Assembly: GCA_937891085.1 (NCBI GenBank)
Contig: CALAEY010000117.1
Coordinates: forward strand, 1-29,454
Source: an uncultured Prevotellaceae bacterium
Lineage (GTDB): Bacteria; Bacteroidota; Bacteroidia; Bacteroidales; Bacteroidaceae
Direction of reading: 5' to 3'
Length of the DNA: 29,454 nt
The notes under the pieces are model-generated. The model had not been told where the DNA came from. It ran no database searches and worked only from the letters and a program-made list of their open reading frames with translations. The position numbers and the translations under genes are program-made. This document shows positions 6,501-14,840 of this stretch, one piece after another (position 1 is the stretch's first letter; each line of letters opens with the position of its first letter).

Positions 6501-8051
6501 TTAATACTGTTTGTTATCCTTCACATCCCACCATACACGGCTGAAGATATTGTCTGCACCACCAAAAGCTTTATTGATAGCATCTTGCACATTGGCGGTA
6601 TTATACGACTTCTCATTGTCGCCGTAGCCCATACGATATGGATAGCTATTGCGGCCTTCGGAAATCTGGTAGGCTGTCACAGGCATCTCCGGCACATCGT
6701 AGCGGCGCCAGTCTGACCAGGCTTCTATGCCATCGGTGAGGAAACCTGCCAAGAAACGCTGCATCACAATCTGCTCAAGAGCCGACTGCTTGTCAGAAGA
6801 AAGCTTCACGATATCTTGTGCCAGATACCCATCCAGACCTTCGGCACCCTGCTCCTCGAAGCTCAGGGCGATGCCTTGCTGGTAGAGCGTGTTGGCATCG
6901 GCACTAATCCACCCCAAGGTGGCAGCCTCAGCTTCTACCAACTTGGCGCGGGCTGCCGTGATGATGCCATAGGTAGCATCCATCTCGCAATACTTCGATG
7001 CCACGGCAGCAGCCAGGTTCTTCTCTGCATCTACCGCCGCATTAGACTCCAAGCCGAAGGTAATGCCAAAGTATGAGTTGATGTCATTCGGATCGCCTGC
7101 GCGAACACCATAATAAGAGTCATTTCCTATGGTCAGGTAAGTGAACACGCGGGGATCGTTGTGCTCCTTCAGTGCATTCACAAAGATGGCGTTAGGCCCG
7201 TAGTTCAAGCCACGCCCGGAATAGCCTAAGTTACCCGTGTAGTACATCCATGAATAAGCCGTCTTTGAGTCGAAGGTATAGTTGAAGCTGTCACTGTTGC
7301 TCTCCATACCGCCGTCGTTGTAAGCCTGTGCGAAGCGACTCTGGCCATCAGAAGGAGCCACGTCTGACAGCTTGATGGCCGCCATCATGCGTACTGTGGC
7401 GTTGAATTTCTTCCACTTGCTGATGTCCCCGCCAAAAAAGATGTCGTAAGAGCCGTCCAATGAACCGGATGTTTCAAACTGGCCGTATGCCTGACGGAGG
7501 TCGGAGTCGATGAAGGCATATACACTTTCCTGTGAATCATAGACAGGATAGAAAGTTCCCTCGTCGCCCATGACAGCCTCAGAGCAAACAATAGGCCCTA
7601 AGATGTCTGTGAGCGACATGTAGAAGAAAGCTCTCAGGGTCTTGGCTGCGGCAATCTGGTTGGCATTGCTGCCGAAACTTGCTACATACGACTCATCTTT
7701 GGTTGACTCATCCTCATTCAGGCTGATAATCATATTCAGGTTCTTGATAGGATACAGATAATAACTGTCGGAGCTGAAAGTGACTGTGGTGGTCATGCCG
7801 CCGAACTGGTTGTTCTTTCCTTCCGCAATATAGCCAGACCATTCTGCCATCCAAGGATCATAGGTAGTAGAACCACCCCATGTGAAATTTCGCACATACA
7901 TCGCAGCCTCCGTGAAAAGCATGGAGGTAGGAGCCGTACTTGGATTATTTGGAGTCAGGTTGATGTCACCAAAATCATCCATGTCGCAACTGGTCACTGC
8001 AGTGATGAGCAACAGTGCAGCTAAAGCGGATTTTATATTTACTAATTTCAT
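6501..8051 (-). CDS. SusD/RagB-family surface lipoprotein
   Basis: SusD-like proteins are lipid-anchored on the cell surface and form the lid over a SusC transporter, capturing glycans or peptides. The 516-residue product has a lipoprotein signal peptide with the lipidated cysteine at 22 (ITAVTSC), followed by acidic DMDDFGD. The start of the mature protein, DFGDINLTPNNPSTAPTSMLFTEA, fits the SusD-like_2 branch (PF12771). Helical repeat segments such as AAAKTLRAFFYMSLTDILGPIVCSEA (here ending in a potential TPR) and the C-terminal SDWRRYDVPEMPV region agree with the family. It lies 25 bases downstream of susC and should be co-transcribed. The substrate cannot be told from sequence; no enzyme gene is adjacent. 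Confidence 0.92.
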   Translation of the reverse strand: MKLVNIKSALAALLLITAVTSCDMDDFGDINLTPNNPSTAPTSMLFTEAAMYVRNFTWGGSTTYDPWMAEWSGYIAEGKNNQFGGMTTTVTFSSDSYYLYPIKNLNMIISLNEDESTKDESYVASFGSNANQIAAAKTLRAFFYMSLTDILGPIVCSEAVMGDEGTFYPVYDSQESVYAFIDSDLRQAYGQFETSGSLDGSYDIFFGGDISKWKKFNATVRMMAAIKLSDVAPSDGQSRFAQAYNDGGMESNSDSFNYTFDSKTAYSWMYYTGNLGYSGRGLNYGPNAIFVNALKEHNDPRVFTYLTIGNDSYYGVRAGDPNDINSYFGITFGLESNAAVDAEKNLAAAVASKYCEMDATYGIITAARAKLVEAEAATLGWISADANTLYQQGIALSFEEQGAEGLDGYLAQDIVKLSSDKQSALEQIVMQRFLAGFLTDGIEAWSDWRRYDVPEMPVTAYQISEGRNSYPYRMGYGDNEKSYNTANVQDAINKAFGGADNIFSRVWWDVKDNKQY

Positions 8052-8076
8052 ATTGCAATTCTTTTAAGTTATTAGT

Positions 8077-11000
8077 TTAGAAACCTAATTTCACTGTTAC
8101 GCCCAGTGAACGGGTAGAAGAAGCCTGTCCGCCTTCCAACCAGTTAGTGCCGGTTTCAGAAGGATCAATATTGGGAACAGCAGAGTAAATCAGCCATGGA
8201 TTGGTAGCCACGACGGAGATACTGGCGCTCTCCAAACCAATGTTCAGCTTGCTCAGCTGAGACCTGGTGAAAGCGTAGTTCAACGAAACCTCACGCATCT
8301 TCAGGTAAGTACGATCGTACACCCAGTTGTCGTTGTCGTAGTATGCCTGATAGTGGAAGTAGTGGTAAGCATTCATATAGGTATCCACCTTGTTGCCTTC
8401 CTGGTCCACACCCGTCACGTGTACACCGCCGTTCTTTGCCACTGGTTCGCGAACGTTCACGCCACGGTCGTTCACGGCTGCGGTATTCTTGGCCGTACCT
8501 GAGCCTGTTGCCCACATGTTGGTCCAAGAAACCATCTTGCCACCGATCATGAAGTCGAAATTGGCGGAGAGCGTGAACTGCTTGTAACGCAACGAGGTAT
8601 TGAAACCGCCTGTCCACTTTGGCTGGAAGTTACCTACTGAGGTACCTGTATCGTCATCAGTGTTGTCATTGCTGGTGTTGATGTCATACACTGGCATGTA
8701 TTCACCCCAGTAATACTGGTTGTTGCCGGAGGTCTTGCGCAATACCAGGTCACCGTTCTCATTACGCTTCCAGCGGGCATAGGTGCGGATATCGCCGATA
8801 GGCTTGCCCACTGTGGCATACTCATACCACCAGTAGTAGAAGCGGTTCCCGGAGAGCCCGTATTCCTTTTCTTCGTCATAGAACCTCACCAGCTTGTTCT
8901 GGTTCTTGGCAATGTTTGCCTCGATGTCCCACTGGAAATTACGATTGCGAATCACGGATCCGCCAAGCTGAAGCTCAATACCCTGGTTACGCACCAGGCC
9001 TGCGTTGATCTGGCGGGTAGCATAACCCGACTGACGAGGTACAGGAGCATTGATGATCTGGTTCTTCGAGTCGCGGCGGTAGATGTTGAAATCACCCCAG
9101 ATGCGGCTGTTCAGAAGACGGAACTCCGTACCTATCTCGTAAGAGGTTGATATGGTGGGCTTGATGGCAGGATTGCGCTGGGAAGTAATCTGATACAGAG
9201 CTGTCAAGGAATTGTACTTCTCCACATTGTAGTAGCTCGTGGTAGCATAAGCATCCAGCGTAGAACCTACCTGTGCCGCAGACGCACGGAGTTTCCAGAA
9301 GTCAAGCCAATCGGCCTTGATAAGCTGGCTAAGCATCACGCTGGCGGAAATACCGCCATAGAGATAACTATTATGACCTGAGGTCAAGCGTGAATCCCAG
9401 TCGTTACGCAGCGAGAGGTCGAGGAAGTAGGTGTCATCAAAACCAGCAGTCACGTTACCGAAGAGGCTGCGGGTCTTGTAGTGGGTCTCTTCGTTGGTGG
9501 CATTTACATAGCCATTGGTCGCCGCCAAGTTAAAGTAGTCGTTGATGTTCAGACCGTTGGTGGTATTACCTCTCAAGTAGCCATAGTTATAGTTACGCTG
9601 CTCAACAAACGCTGCAGCATCTACAGACAGGCGGTTGTTGATGAAGCGGTCACCCCATGTCAGACGACCCTGATAGGTGAAGTCGCGTACATGAGACTGA
9701 TTCTCGCGGTAGTAAGACTCATAGTTGATAGAACCCTCAGAATACTTATACTCTGTGTTGCTGTTGCGCATATTGCCCATCACGCGGAAACCTGCCTTGA
9801 AGTTGTAGGGCAGGATAGCCTCCACATCGCCAGTGATAACGTTCCAGATAGCTGTATCATAACTGTTGCGGGTGTCCATTACGGCATAAGAACTGTCATG
9901 GTAGTTTGCTGTCAGGTTATCGGCACTGATCGGGTTCCAAGAACGCCAACTTCCATCCGGACGCAGATAGTCCTTGTAGCGATTCAAGTCAATATTGCCC
10001 TGACCCCACTGTATATAGTCGTAAGAGTAGGCTCCGTCTGCGCCATAGCCCTCGTTCTGGGAGTTGTGGTCACGGCGGTATGTGAACTTATAGTCTAAGT
10101 TCACGTTCAGCCAGTCAGTTGGCTTGAACACTTCCTTCACCGTCAGATAGCGGCGGGTGGCATCAGAGTTCTGTGCGATACCCTCGCGATAGGAATTGGT
10201 GAAAGAGATACGGGTAGTGTGGTTCACGTTACTCTTGGAGAAAGCCACGTTGGTAGTATTGGTCATACCTGTGCGATAAAGGTCGGCCAAATCCAGGCCA
10301 TGGACATAAGGAGCCGCCTGCATGTAGTACTGGCTGGTCGGGTCATAGTACACAGCATCAGCCACCCTCACGTTGGGATCATAGCGGGGACCCCAGTTCT
10401 CATCACTGTACATATCATACATGTAAGAACCGTCAGGATTCTGACCTTCATACTCGCCAAGCAGGTATGCGGGAGACATAGTGTCAATATTGCTGTTCTC
10501 CTCGAACATTCCGTCGATGATACCGTACAGACCATAAGAACCGCCACCGTACTGCTTCTGCCACTTGAAGTGATTATAATACTTCTCGAATGCCAGTGTG
10601 TGGCTCACCTCAATATGACCCTTGCCATCATTGGAAGAAGCGCCCTTTGATGTGATAATGATGGCACCGTTGGCACCTTCAGAACCATAAAGCGCCGTAG
10701 CGGCAGGACCCTTCAGCACGTTGATGCTGGCCACATCGTCCATGTTAACACTGTTCTTATTGGTGATGGTACCATCCACCACATAGATAGGCTCTGAACC
10801 CGACGGGCTGGTGAAACTCGTAGTACCGCGAAGCACGATGGAGCCAGAGTCGAAGGTAGAACCGGCAGCGCCGAAGAAGCGAGCGCCTGAGATCTTACCG
10901 GCCAGTGAATTGCCGAGGTCGGTCTGACGGGAGATGGTCAGCTTATCGGCATCCACCTTCTGGGTAGAATAACCGATCGACTTCTCCTTACGGGTCAAAC

Positions 11001-11331
11001 CCTGTGCAGTCACCACCACTTCTTCCAGCAACTCGGTATCCTGACGCAGCTGTATACGCATGTATGTACGCTCAATCTGAGCCTGTACACTCTGGTAGCC
11101 TACGTAAGATACGGTGATTGTAGAAGCAGACGTTGGCACGTTCTCGATTGTAAACTCACCATCAATGTTAGTGACAGCGCCACGATTGGTGCCGTCCACC
11201 AAAACTGATGCTCCGATTACAGGTTCGCCTGTCTCATCGACTACGACTCCCGTCACACGGATGTTCTGAGCTACAGCCATCATCACGCTTGCGAAGAGGC
11301 AAGCGAATAGCATCAAAACTCTTTCTTTCAT
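8077..11331 (-). CDS. SusC/RagA-family TonB-dependent transporter
   Basis: This is the outer-membrane channel partner of the SusD protein, powered by TonB. I place the start at 11331 (MKERVLMLFACLFASVMMAVAQ), which gives a proper signal peptide and 1084 residues; an upstream in-frame ATG at 11409 would add 26 residues before the signal and is unlikely. Domains in order: signal peptide 1-22; carboxypeptidase-like regulatory domain, about 24-100 (VTGVVVDETGEPVIGASV); TonB-box-like segment LEEVVVTA; plug domain with PIYVVDGTI and INVLKGPAATALYGSEGANGAII; then a beta-barrel ending in LGVTVKLGF with C-terminal Phe. No ECF sigma factor, anti-sigma or hybrid two-component regulator lies nearby, so control is probably through the leader upstream. 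Confidence 0.95.
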   Translation of the reverse strand: MKERVLMLFACLFASVMMAVAQNIRVTGVVVDETGEPVIGASVLVDGTNRGAVTNIDGEFTIENVPTSASTITVSYVGYQSVQAQIERTYMRIQLRQDTELLEEVVVTAQGLTRKEKSIGYSTQKVDADKLTISRQTDLGNSLAGKISGARFFGAAGSTFDSGSIVLRGTTSFTSPSGSEPIYVVDGTITNKNSVNMDDVASINVLKGPAATALYGSEGANGAIIITSKGASSNDGKGHIEVSHTLAFEKYYNHFKWQKQYGGGSYGLYGIIDGMFEENSNIDTMSPAYLLGEYEGQNPDGSYMYDMYSDENWGPRYDPNVRVADAVYYDPTSQYYMQAAPYVHGLDLADLYRTGMTNTTNVAFSKSNVNHTTRISFTNSYREGIAQNSDATRRYLTVKEVFKPTDWLNVNLDYKFTYRRDHNSQNEGYGADGAYSYDYIQWGQGNIDLNRYKDYLRPDGSWRSWNPISADNLTANYHDSSYAVMDTRNSYDTAIWNVITGDVEAILPYNFKAGFRVMGNMRNSNTEYKYSEGSINYESYYRENQSHVRDFTYQGRLTWGDRFINNRLSVDAAAFVEQRNYNYGYLRGNTTNGLNINDYFNLAATNGYVNATNEETHYKTRSLFGNVTAGFDDTYFLDLSLRNDWDSRLTSGHNSYLYGGISASVMLSQLIKADWLDFWKLRASAAQVGSTLDAYATTSYYNVEKYNSLTALYQITSQRNPAIKPTISTSYEIGTEFRLLNSRIWGDFNIYRRDSKNQIINAPVPRQSGYATRQINAGLVRNQGIELQLGGSVIRNRNFQWDIEANIAKNQNKLVRFYDEEKEYGLSGNRFYYWWYEYATVGKPIGDIRTYARWKRNENGDLVLRKTSGNNQYYWGEYMPVYDINTSNDNTDDDTGTSVGNFQPKWTGGFNTSLRYKQFTLSANFDFMIGGKMVSWTNMWATGSGTAKNTAAVNDRGVNVREPVAKNGGVHVTGVDQEGNKVDTYMNAYHYFHYQAYYDNDNWVYDRTYLKMREVSLNYAFTRSQLSKLNIGLESASISVVATNPWLIYSAVPNIDPSETGTNWLEGGQASSTRSLGVTVKLGF

Positions 11332-11413
11332 AATCTCTCTTTTTACGTTAAACATAAAATCGTTATAATACCTATATAAATGATATAAAAGCATTCGTTT
11401 TTCTTTCAAACAG

Positions 11414-11432
11414 TAAGTTCAAGCAGAACTTA
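11414..11432. promoter_or_regulatory. Palindrome A upstream of susC (possible operator)
   Basis: TAAGTTCAAGCAGAACTTA has perfect seven-base arms (TAAGTTC/GAACTTA) around a five-base core. It lies 82 bases upstream of the chosen susC start. Its reverse complement recurs at 11571-11589. The dyad form suits binding by a dimeric regulator, but that role is inference. Confidence 0.5.
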
Positions 11433-11570
11433 TTGTGAAAGTTTTGCAAAAGTCTATAAAAGAATCTTAATTTCAAAACAATTCTGTCACTTTTTTACAA
11501 AATCACCCAAAAATACCATAAACGTGTTATAAATATTGCATAAATATTCACAATTTGACACTTCATATAC

Positions 11571-11589
11571 TAAGTTCTGCTTGAACTTG
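11571..11589. promoter_or_regulatory. Palindrome B upstream of susC (inverted copy of A)
   Basis: TAAGTTCTGCTTGAACTTG matches the reverse complement of palindrome A at 18 of 19 positions. The asymmetric cores (AAGCA versus TGCTT) show that the second copy is inverted. The pair could be two operator sites able to loop the DNA, or the ends of a small decayed mobile element of 176 bases; I see no flanking target duplication. Confidence 0.5.
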
Positions 11590-11600
11590 GTACAAAAAGA

Positions 11601-11638
11601 AAGGAGTGGGAAAATGGCAATCCACTTTCCCACTCCTT
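11601..11638 (-). terminator. Terminator of the six-gene PASTA-to-rhodanese unit
   Basis: AAGGAGTGGGAAA and TTTCCCACTCCTT form a perfect 13-base-pair stem with a 12-base loop. On the - strand it is followed by TCTTTTTGT, a good U-run. It lies 25 bases beyond the rhodanese stop codon. Confidence 0.88.
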
Positions 11639-11663
11639 ATTTAATAACAGTATGTATCTGATA

Positions 11664-12050
11664 CTATTTCACCACAGGCTTACCTGCCTCTACCCAAGAG
11701 GTGTATCCTTTCTCCAAGTTGTAGATAGTCTTGAAACCTTTCTTTAACAAAATGTCAGCGGCCACAAGGCTGCGACGACCACCCCGACAATAGACTGCCA
11801 CAGGCTGGTCTTTCACTAACATCTCGTCAACTAAATCGGCAAAGGTATCGGCATTCACGTCAATCATGGTGAAACCCTTGATATGACCTTCGGCATACTC
11901 CTCTGGTGTGCGCACGTCCAAGAGCTGCACGGCATCGTCTTGGATAATCTGTTCAAACTCCTCTACACCTACAGTCTGGATGCCAGGGGCTTGCTGGCAA
12001 GAAAAGAGGCTAAGGGCAGACAGCATAATAGCTGCAATAAATGTTCTCAT
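11664..12050 (-). CDS. Rhodanese-domain lipoprotein
   Basis: The 128-residue product is a single rhodanese domain with a lipoprotein signal peptide; the lipidated cysteine is residue 18 (LSLFSC). Rhodanese signs are VQLLDVRTPEEYAEGHIKGF (41-60) and the active-site loop CRGGRRS (88-94) with Cys88 as the sulfur-carrying residue. Such proteins move sulfane sulfur or act in thiol and redox handling, here in the periplasm or at a membrane face. The six-residue-type loop fits sulfur rather than phosphate chemistry. It is the last gene of the unit, 14 bases after the NigD-like gene, and is followed by a strong terminator. Its exact sulfur donor and acceptor cannot be told from the sequence. Confidence 0.92.
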   Translation of the reverse strand: MRTFIAAIMLSALSLFSCQQAPGIQTVGVEEFEQIIQDDAVQLLDVRTPEEYAEGHIKGFTMIDVNADTFADLVDEMLVKDQPVAVYCRGGRRSLVAADILLKKGFKTIYNLEKGYTSWVEAGKPVVK

Positions 12051-12064
12051 AACAATAATACTTT

Positions 12065-12712
12065 TTAGCGGTTATATTCAAATTGATAATGTTTCTGTCC
12101 TTCATCGTAGGTATTCACCGTGAAATGCACCACCAACTTTGGATAAGCTGCAAGGTAAGTCGCCAAAGGCAGTGAGCCATAGACAAAGTCGGTAAATGCC
12201 TGTGTATCTCCATGCGCATCATGGTAGAGCGAGAACCAAATATCAGTTCGATTCCCATTCACCGTAAGTCGAAGACTGTCTTGCACAAAGTCAAATTCAT
12301 GCTCCTCACCTCCATGACGCACCCCTAAGCGCATGTTTAAGTACGATGGAGCCTGCCAAATGCTGACTACCTCCACAGGGTCATTGATAACTTCATCAAA
12401 ATCAGCATCGGTACCAGGCAGGGAGGAGAGGACTTCCTTTGCAGAATAAAGACGCACTCCCCCATCCGTCTGCTCATAATAGCCGATGCAGCGAGCCAAA
12501 GAATCGGGCGTACCCTTGAAACTTGTTCGGTTTTCCACCACGTTGAAGCGCAGGCCTTCATCGGTCTCGATAGCATTGACGGTGCTATCTGCAGCCAAAT
12601 AGGCCACGAAAAACTCACGCACAGCAGAAGGAAACTGATAGCTATCTTCCTGGCAGGATGCAAGGAGCATCAAGCCTAAGAGCCAGACTAACAGGTTCCT
12701 ACACGCACGCAT
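12065..12712 (-). CDS. NigD-like lipoprotein
   Basis: The 215-residue product has a lipoprotein signal with the modified cysteine at 20 (LMLLASC). The mature part resembles the NigD-like family of Bacteroidetes: an N-terminal OB-like segment (YQFPSAVREFFVAYLAADSTVNAIETDEG) and a C-terminal beta-sandwich with DPVEVVSIWQAPSYLNMRLGV and a paired-strand ending. NigD was named from a bacteriocin immunity cluster, but most members have no proven role and sit in envelope operons. It starts four bases after the acyltransferase stop, so the two are tightly coupled. I rate the family match as good and the function as unknown. Confidence 0.7.
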   Translation of the reverse strand: MRACRNLLVWLLGLMLLASCQEDSYQFPSAVREFFVAYLAADSTVNAIETDEGLRFNVVENRTSFKGTPDSLARCIGYYEQTDGGVRLYSAKEVLSSLPGTDADFDEVINDPVEVVSIWQAPSYLNMRLGVRHGGEEHEFDFVQDSLRLTVNGNRTDIWFSLYHDAHGDTQAFTDFVYGSLPLATYLAAYPKLVVHFTVNTYDEGQKHYQFEYNR

Positions 12713-12716
12713 ATAT

Positions 12717-13856
12717 TCAGCCCTCCAAGGCTTTCAGTTGGTTTGTCAGCGGATTGGCATACATCAACAAGAACTTCTCACGAAGGAAAGGCTCATCCTT
12801 GTGCGGAAGTTCCACTTTCTGCAACTGACCTTCCAGATATTCTAAGAAGCACTGACGATCAGCCGCTGTATAGTGCTCCGTGAAGCGCTGCTCATCATAA
12901 AGCAAATCATGCGCCACATAGTTATTTGGGAACATCCGATAGCCAGCATGGATGCGACGGTCGATCAGTGCTGAGATCCGTGCAAAGAGTTCTTGCTTTG
13001 GCATCGCTTCATCCAGGGCATCCAGCTCAGCATTGATGCAGCCATTGGCTTGGAAGTGCACATGTCCCTTCCTTCCGAAGATGCCTGTCTGCATGTTCTT
13101 CAGATCATCTGCCTTGCTTTTCTTAAAGGTGGCATCATCACGTTTCTGCTGGAACTCCTGCGCCTTGAGGTAGTCGCAAGGATCGTATTCGTATGAGATG
13201 GAGAGCGGCTGCACGTTCATTTCTTTAAGACGCTGAAGGACAGTGCCTTCTCCACCCATGACGAGCATCTTGAGTATGCTATCCTGTGTACGGTCATCGG
13301 AGTCTTTGGCCCTACCCTCTCGCTGTGCAATCCAAATGGACTGGTGCTTCTCACGTACGGCATAGTGCATATAGGCAGACATACGGGCAGAAGACAGGAG
13401 CATCTGACGCATGGTCAGAGCACGCTGCACAATGAACGACTTATTGATGCGTACCAACTTCTTGATCCAAGGATAGATGAGCAGATTGTCACCAATGGCA
13501 ATCTCCGGTGTATCACCACCAGCCTCTACCAACAGCATGGATAGGAAGCCGGAATCAAGCACAATGTCTCGATGATTGGAGATGTAAGTATAGACCCCTT
13601 GCGGGTCTGGATTGTCCATCTCCACGCCCTCCGTACAACGCTTGATCATGTCTTTCAAGAACGGATAGCAGAATGCCTTCTGAAACTCCAACTTGGTATG
13701 GCAGCCACGCATGCGGGCTGCAAGGGCCTCAAACGGTATGCCTGGCATCACAGCGGCAGCTACCTGTCTGAATGCCGGATCTGCGATGAGTTCTTCATAG
13801 ATCTGAGGAAGTTCCTCATCGTGATAAGGACGGATTTCATCAAACTCTGTGCTCAT
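12717..13856 (-). CDS. Glycerolipid acyltransferase-like protein
   Basis: The 379-residue protein resembles PlsB/PlsC-type acyltransferases that acylate glycerol-phosphate lipids at the inner membrane. Visible pieces are YISNHRDIVLDSGF (91-104), corresponding to block I; SIWIAQREGRAKD (173-185) with Glu180-Gly181-Arg182 like the EGxR block III; and a later NVQPLSISYEYDP segment like block IV. The usual block I is HX4D; here His95 is followed by Asp97 and Asp101, so the spacing is unusual. No clear transmembrane helix is seen, so attachment may be peripheral. It lies nine bases after ddl and just before two lipoprotein genes. It may serve phospholipid or another lipid; the acceptor is unknown. 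Confidence 0.75.
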   Translation of the reverse strand: MSTEFDEIRPYHDEELPQIYEELIADPAFRQVAAAVMPGIPFEALAARMRGCHTKLEFQKAFCYPFLKDMIKRCTEGVEMDNPDPQGVYTYISNHRDIVLDSGFLSMLLVEAGGDTPEIAIGDNLLIYPWIKKLVRINKSFIVQRALTMRQMLLSSARMSAYMHYAVREKHQSIWIAQREGRAKDSDDRTQDSILKMLVMGGEGTVLQRLKEMNVQPLSISYEYDPCDYLKAQEFQQKRDDATFKKSKADDLKNMQTGIFGRKGHVHFQANGCINAELDALDEAMPKQELFARISALIDRRIHAGYRMFPNNYVAHDLLYDEQRFTEHYTAADRQCFLEYLEGQLQKVELPHKDEPFLREKFLLMYANPLTNQLKALEG

Positions 13857-13865
13857 GGTATGGTC

Positions 13866-14840
13866 TTAAAATTTATTCTCGATAATGTCAGTCATCACAT
13901 CCTTGATGTCGAGACCAGCCGCACGCACTTGCTGAGGGATGAAGCTGGTAGCCGTCATGCCAGGAGTGGTGTTGACCTCCAGCAGATTGATCTTCTCACC
14001 CTCAGTGATAATATAGTCTATGCGGATGATGCCCTGGGCACCAAGAATATCGTAGATAGCGGAGGTGAGCTGTTGCACACGGTCACGAAGCTCGTCAGGG
14101 ATACGGGCAGGAGTGATTTCGTCCACAGCACCGTTGTACTTGGCATCATAGTCGAAATACTCGTTGTGTGTCACTACCTCCGTGATAGGGAGCAACACCT
14201 GCTTGGTCTTTGTCTTATAGCATCCACAAGTGATTTCCGTACCTTTCAGGAATGACTCAATCACAACCTCCTTAGCCTCATCAAAAGCTTTCTGGATAGC
14301 AGGCTGAATCTCTTCAGCTTTCTTCACCTTCGTAACGCCAAAACTGGACCCCCCCAAACTTGGCTTGATAAAGCAAGGCAAGCCAATATGTTGCATCACC
14401 TGTTCATCAGTGATGCTCTGTCCTTGCTTCAGAAGCAAAGAATCGGCCACAGATACGCCAAAAGCCTTGAGGTATTGGTTGCAGGCGAACTTATCGTATG
14501 TGAGCGAAGCCGCTAAAACACCGCAGCAGGAGTATGGGATATGAAGCATGTCAAGATAGCCTTGCAACAGACCATCTTCACCAGGTGTACCATGAATGGT
14601 GATGTAGGCAAAGTCGAACTTCACTTTCTCTTCACCTTTCATGAAACTGAAATCATTACGGTCGATGGGAACGGTGGTCTCATCTTCCAACTGCACATAC
14701 CAATCCAAGCCGTGCATCACCACCACATAGAGGTCGTATGCCTCCTTATCAATAAAAGAATAGATGCCCTTCGCACTACGCAGGGATACTTCATACTCCG
14801 AGGTGTCTCCACCTGCCACTATTGCTATCTTTCTCTTCAT
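13866..14840 (-). CDS. ddl: D-alanine--D-alanine ligase
   Basis: This cytoplasmic ATP-grasp enzyme joins two D-alanines to make the dipeptide end of the peptidoglycan precursor. The 324-residue length is typical. The N-terminus (KIAIVAGGDTSEYEVSLRSA) has the Glu and Ser positions used for the first D-Ala. ITIHGTPGEDGLLQGYLDMLHIPYSCCG is the conserved substrate loop region, FIKPSLGGSSFGV the ATP-binding lysine strand, and RIDYIITEGEKINLLEVNTTPGMTATS carries the metal-binding Asp, Glu and Asn. Its start overlaps the end of the rluD-like gene by four bases, showing translational coupling. Its unit also contains a PASTA protein, which fits a peptidoglycan theme. Confidence 0.96.
   Translation of the reverse strand: MKRKIAIVAGGDTSEYEVSLRSAKGIYSFIDKEAYDLYVVVMHGLDWYVQLEDETTVPIDRNDFSFMKGEEKVKFDFAYITIHGTPGEDGLLQGYLDMLHIPYSCCGVLAASLTYDKFACNQYLKAFGVSVADSLLLKQGQSITDEQVMQHIGLPCFIKPSLGGSSFGVTKVKKAEEIQPAIQKAFDEAKEVVIESFLKGTEITCGCYKTKTKQVLLPITEVVTHNEYFDYDAKYNGAVDEITPARIPDELRDRVQQLTSAIYDILGAQGIIRIDYIITEGEKINLLEVNTTPGMTATSFIPQQVRAAGLDIKDVMTDIIENKF

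Larger units (their letters stand above)
11332..11663. other. 332-base non-coding region upstream of susC
   Basis: This gap separates the rhodanese stop codon from the susC start, both on the - strand. It holds the rhodanese terminator (11601-11638), two inverted copies of a 19-base palindrome (11414-11432, 11571-11589) and, between them, about 138 A/T-rich bases without an open frame worth reporting. The susC promoter must lie here. I see no exact TAnnTTTG box; TACTGTTTG on the - strand, overlapping the nearer palindrome, is one base too long to match. The core promoter is therefore not assigned. Confidence 0.6.

Noticed and set aside
11332..11409. N-terminal extension of the SusC protein by 26 residues
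   Set aside because: It would put charged and aromatic residues before a complete signal peptide starting at 11331.
11414..11589. Insertion sequence or MITE with 19-base terminal inverted repeats
   Set aside because: No target-site duplication is visible next to either copy and each copy is itself a dyad, which suits regulator sites better. Not fully excluded.
12065..12712. Bacteriocin immunity system suggested by the NigD name
   Set aside because: No bacteriocin or other nig-like genes are adjacent; only the domain family is supported.
13572..14255. 227-codon open frame on the + strand opposite the acyltransferase and ddl
   Set aside because: It spans the junction of two convincing - strand genes and has no recognisable features.
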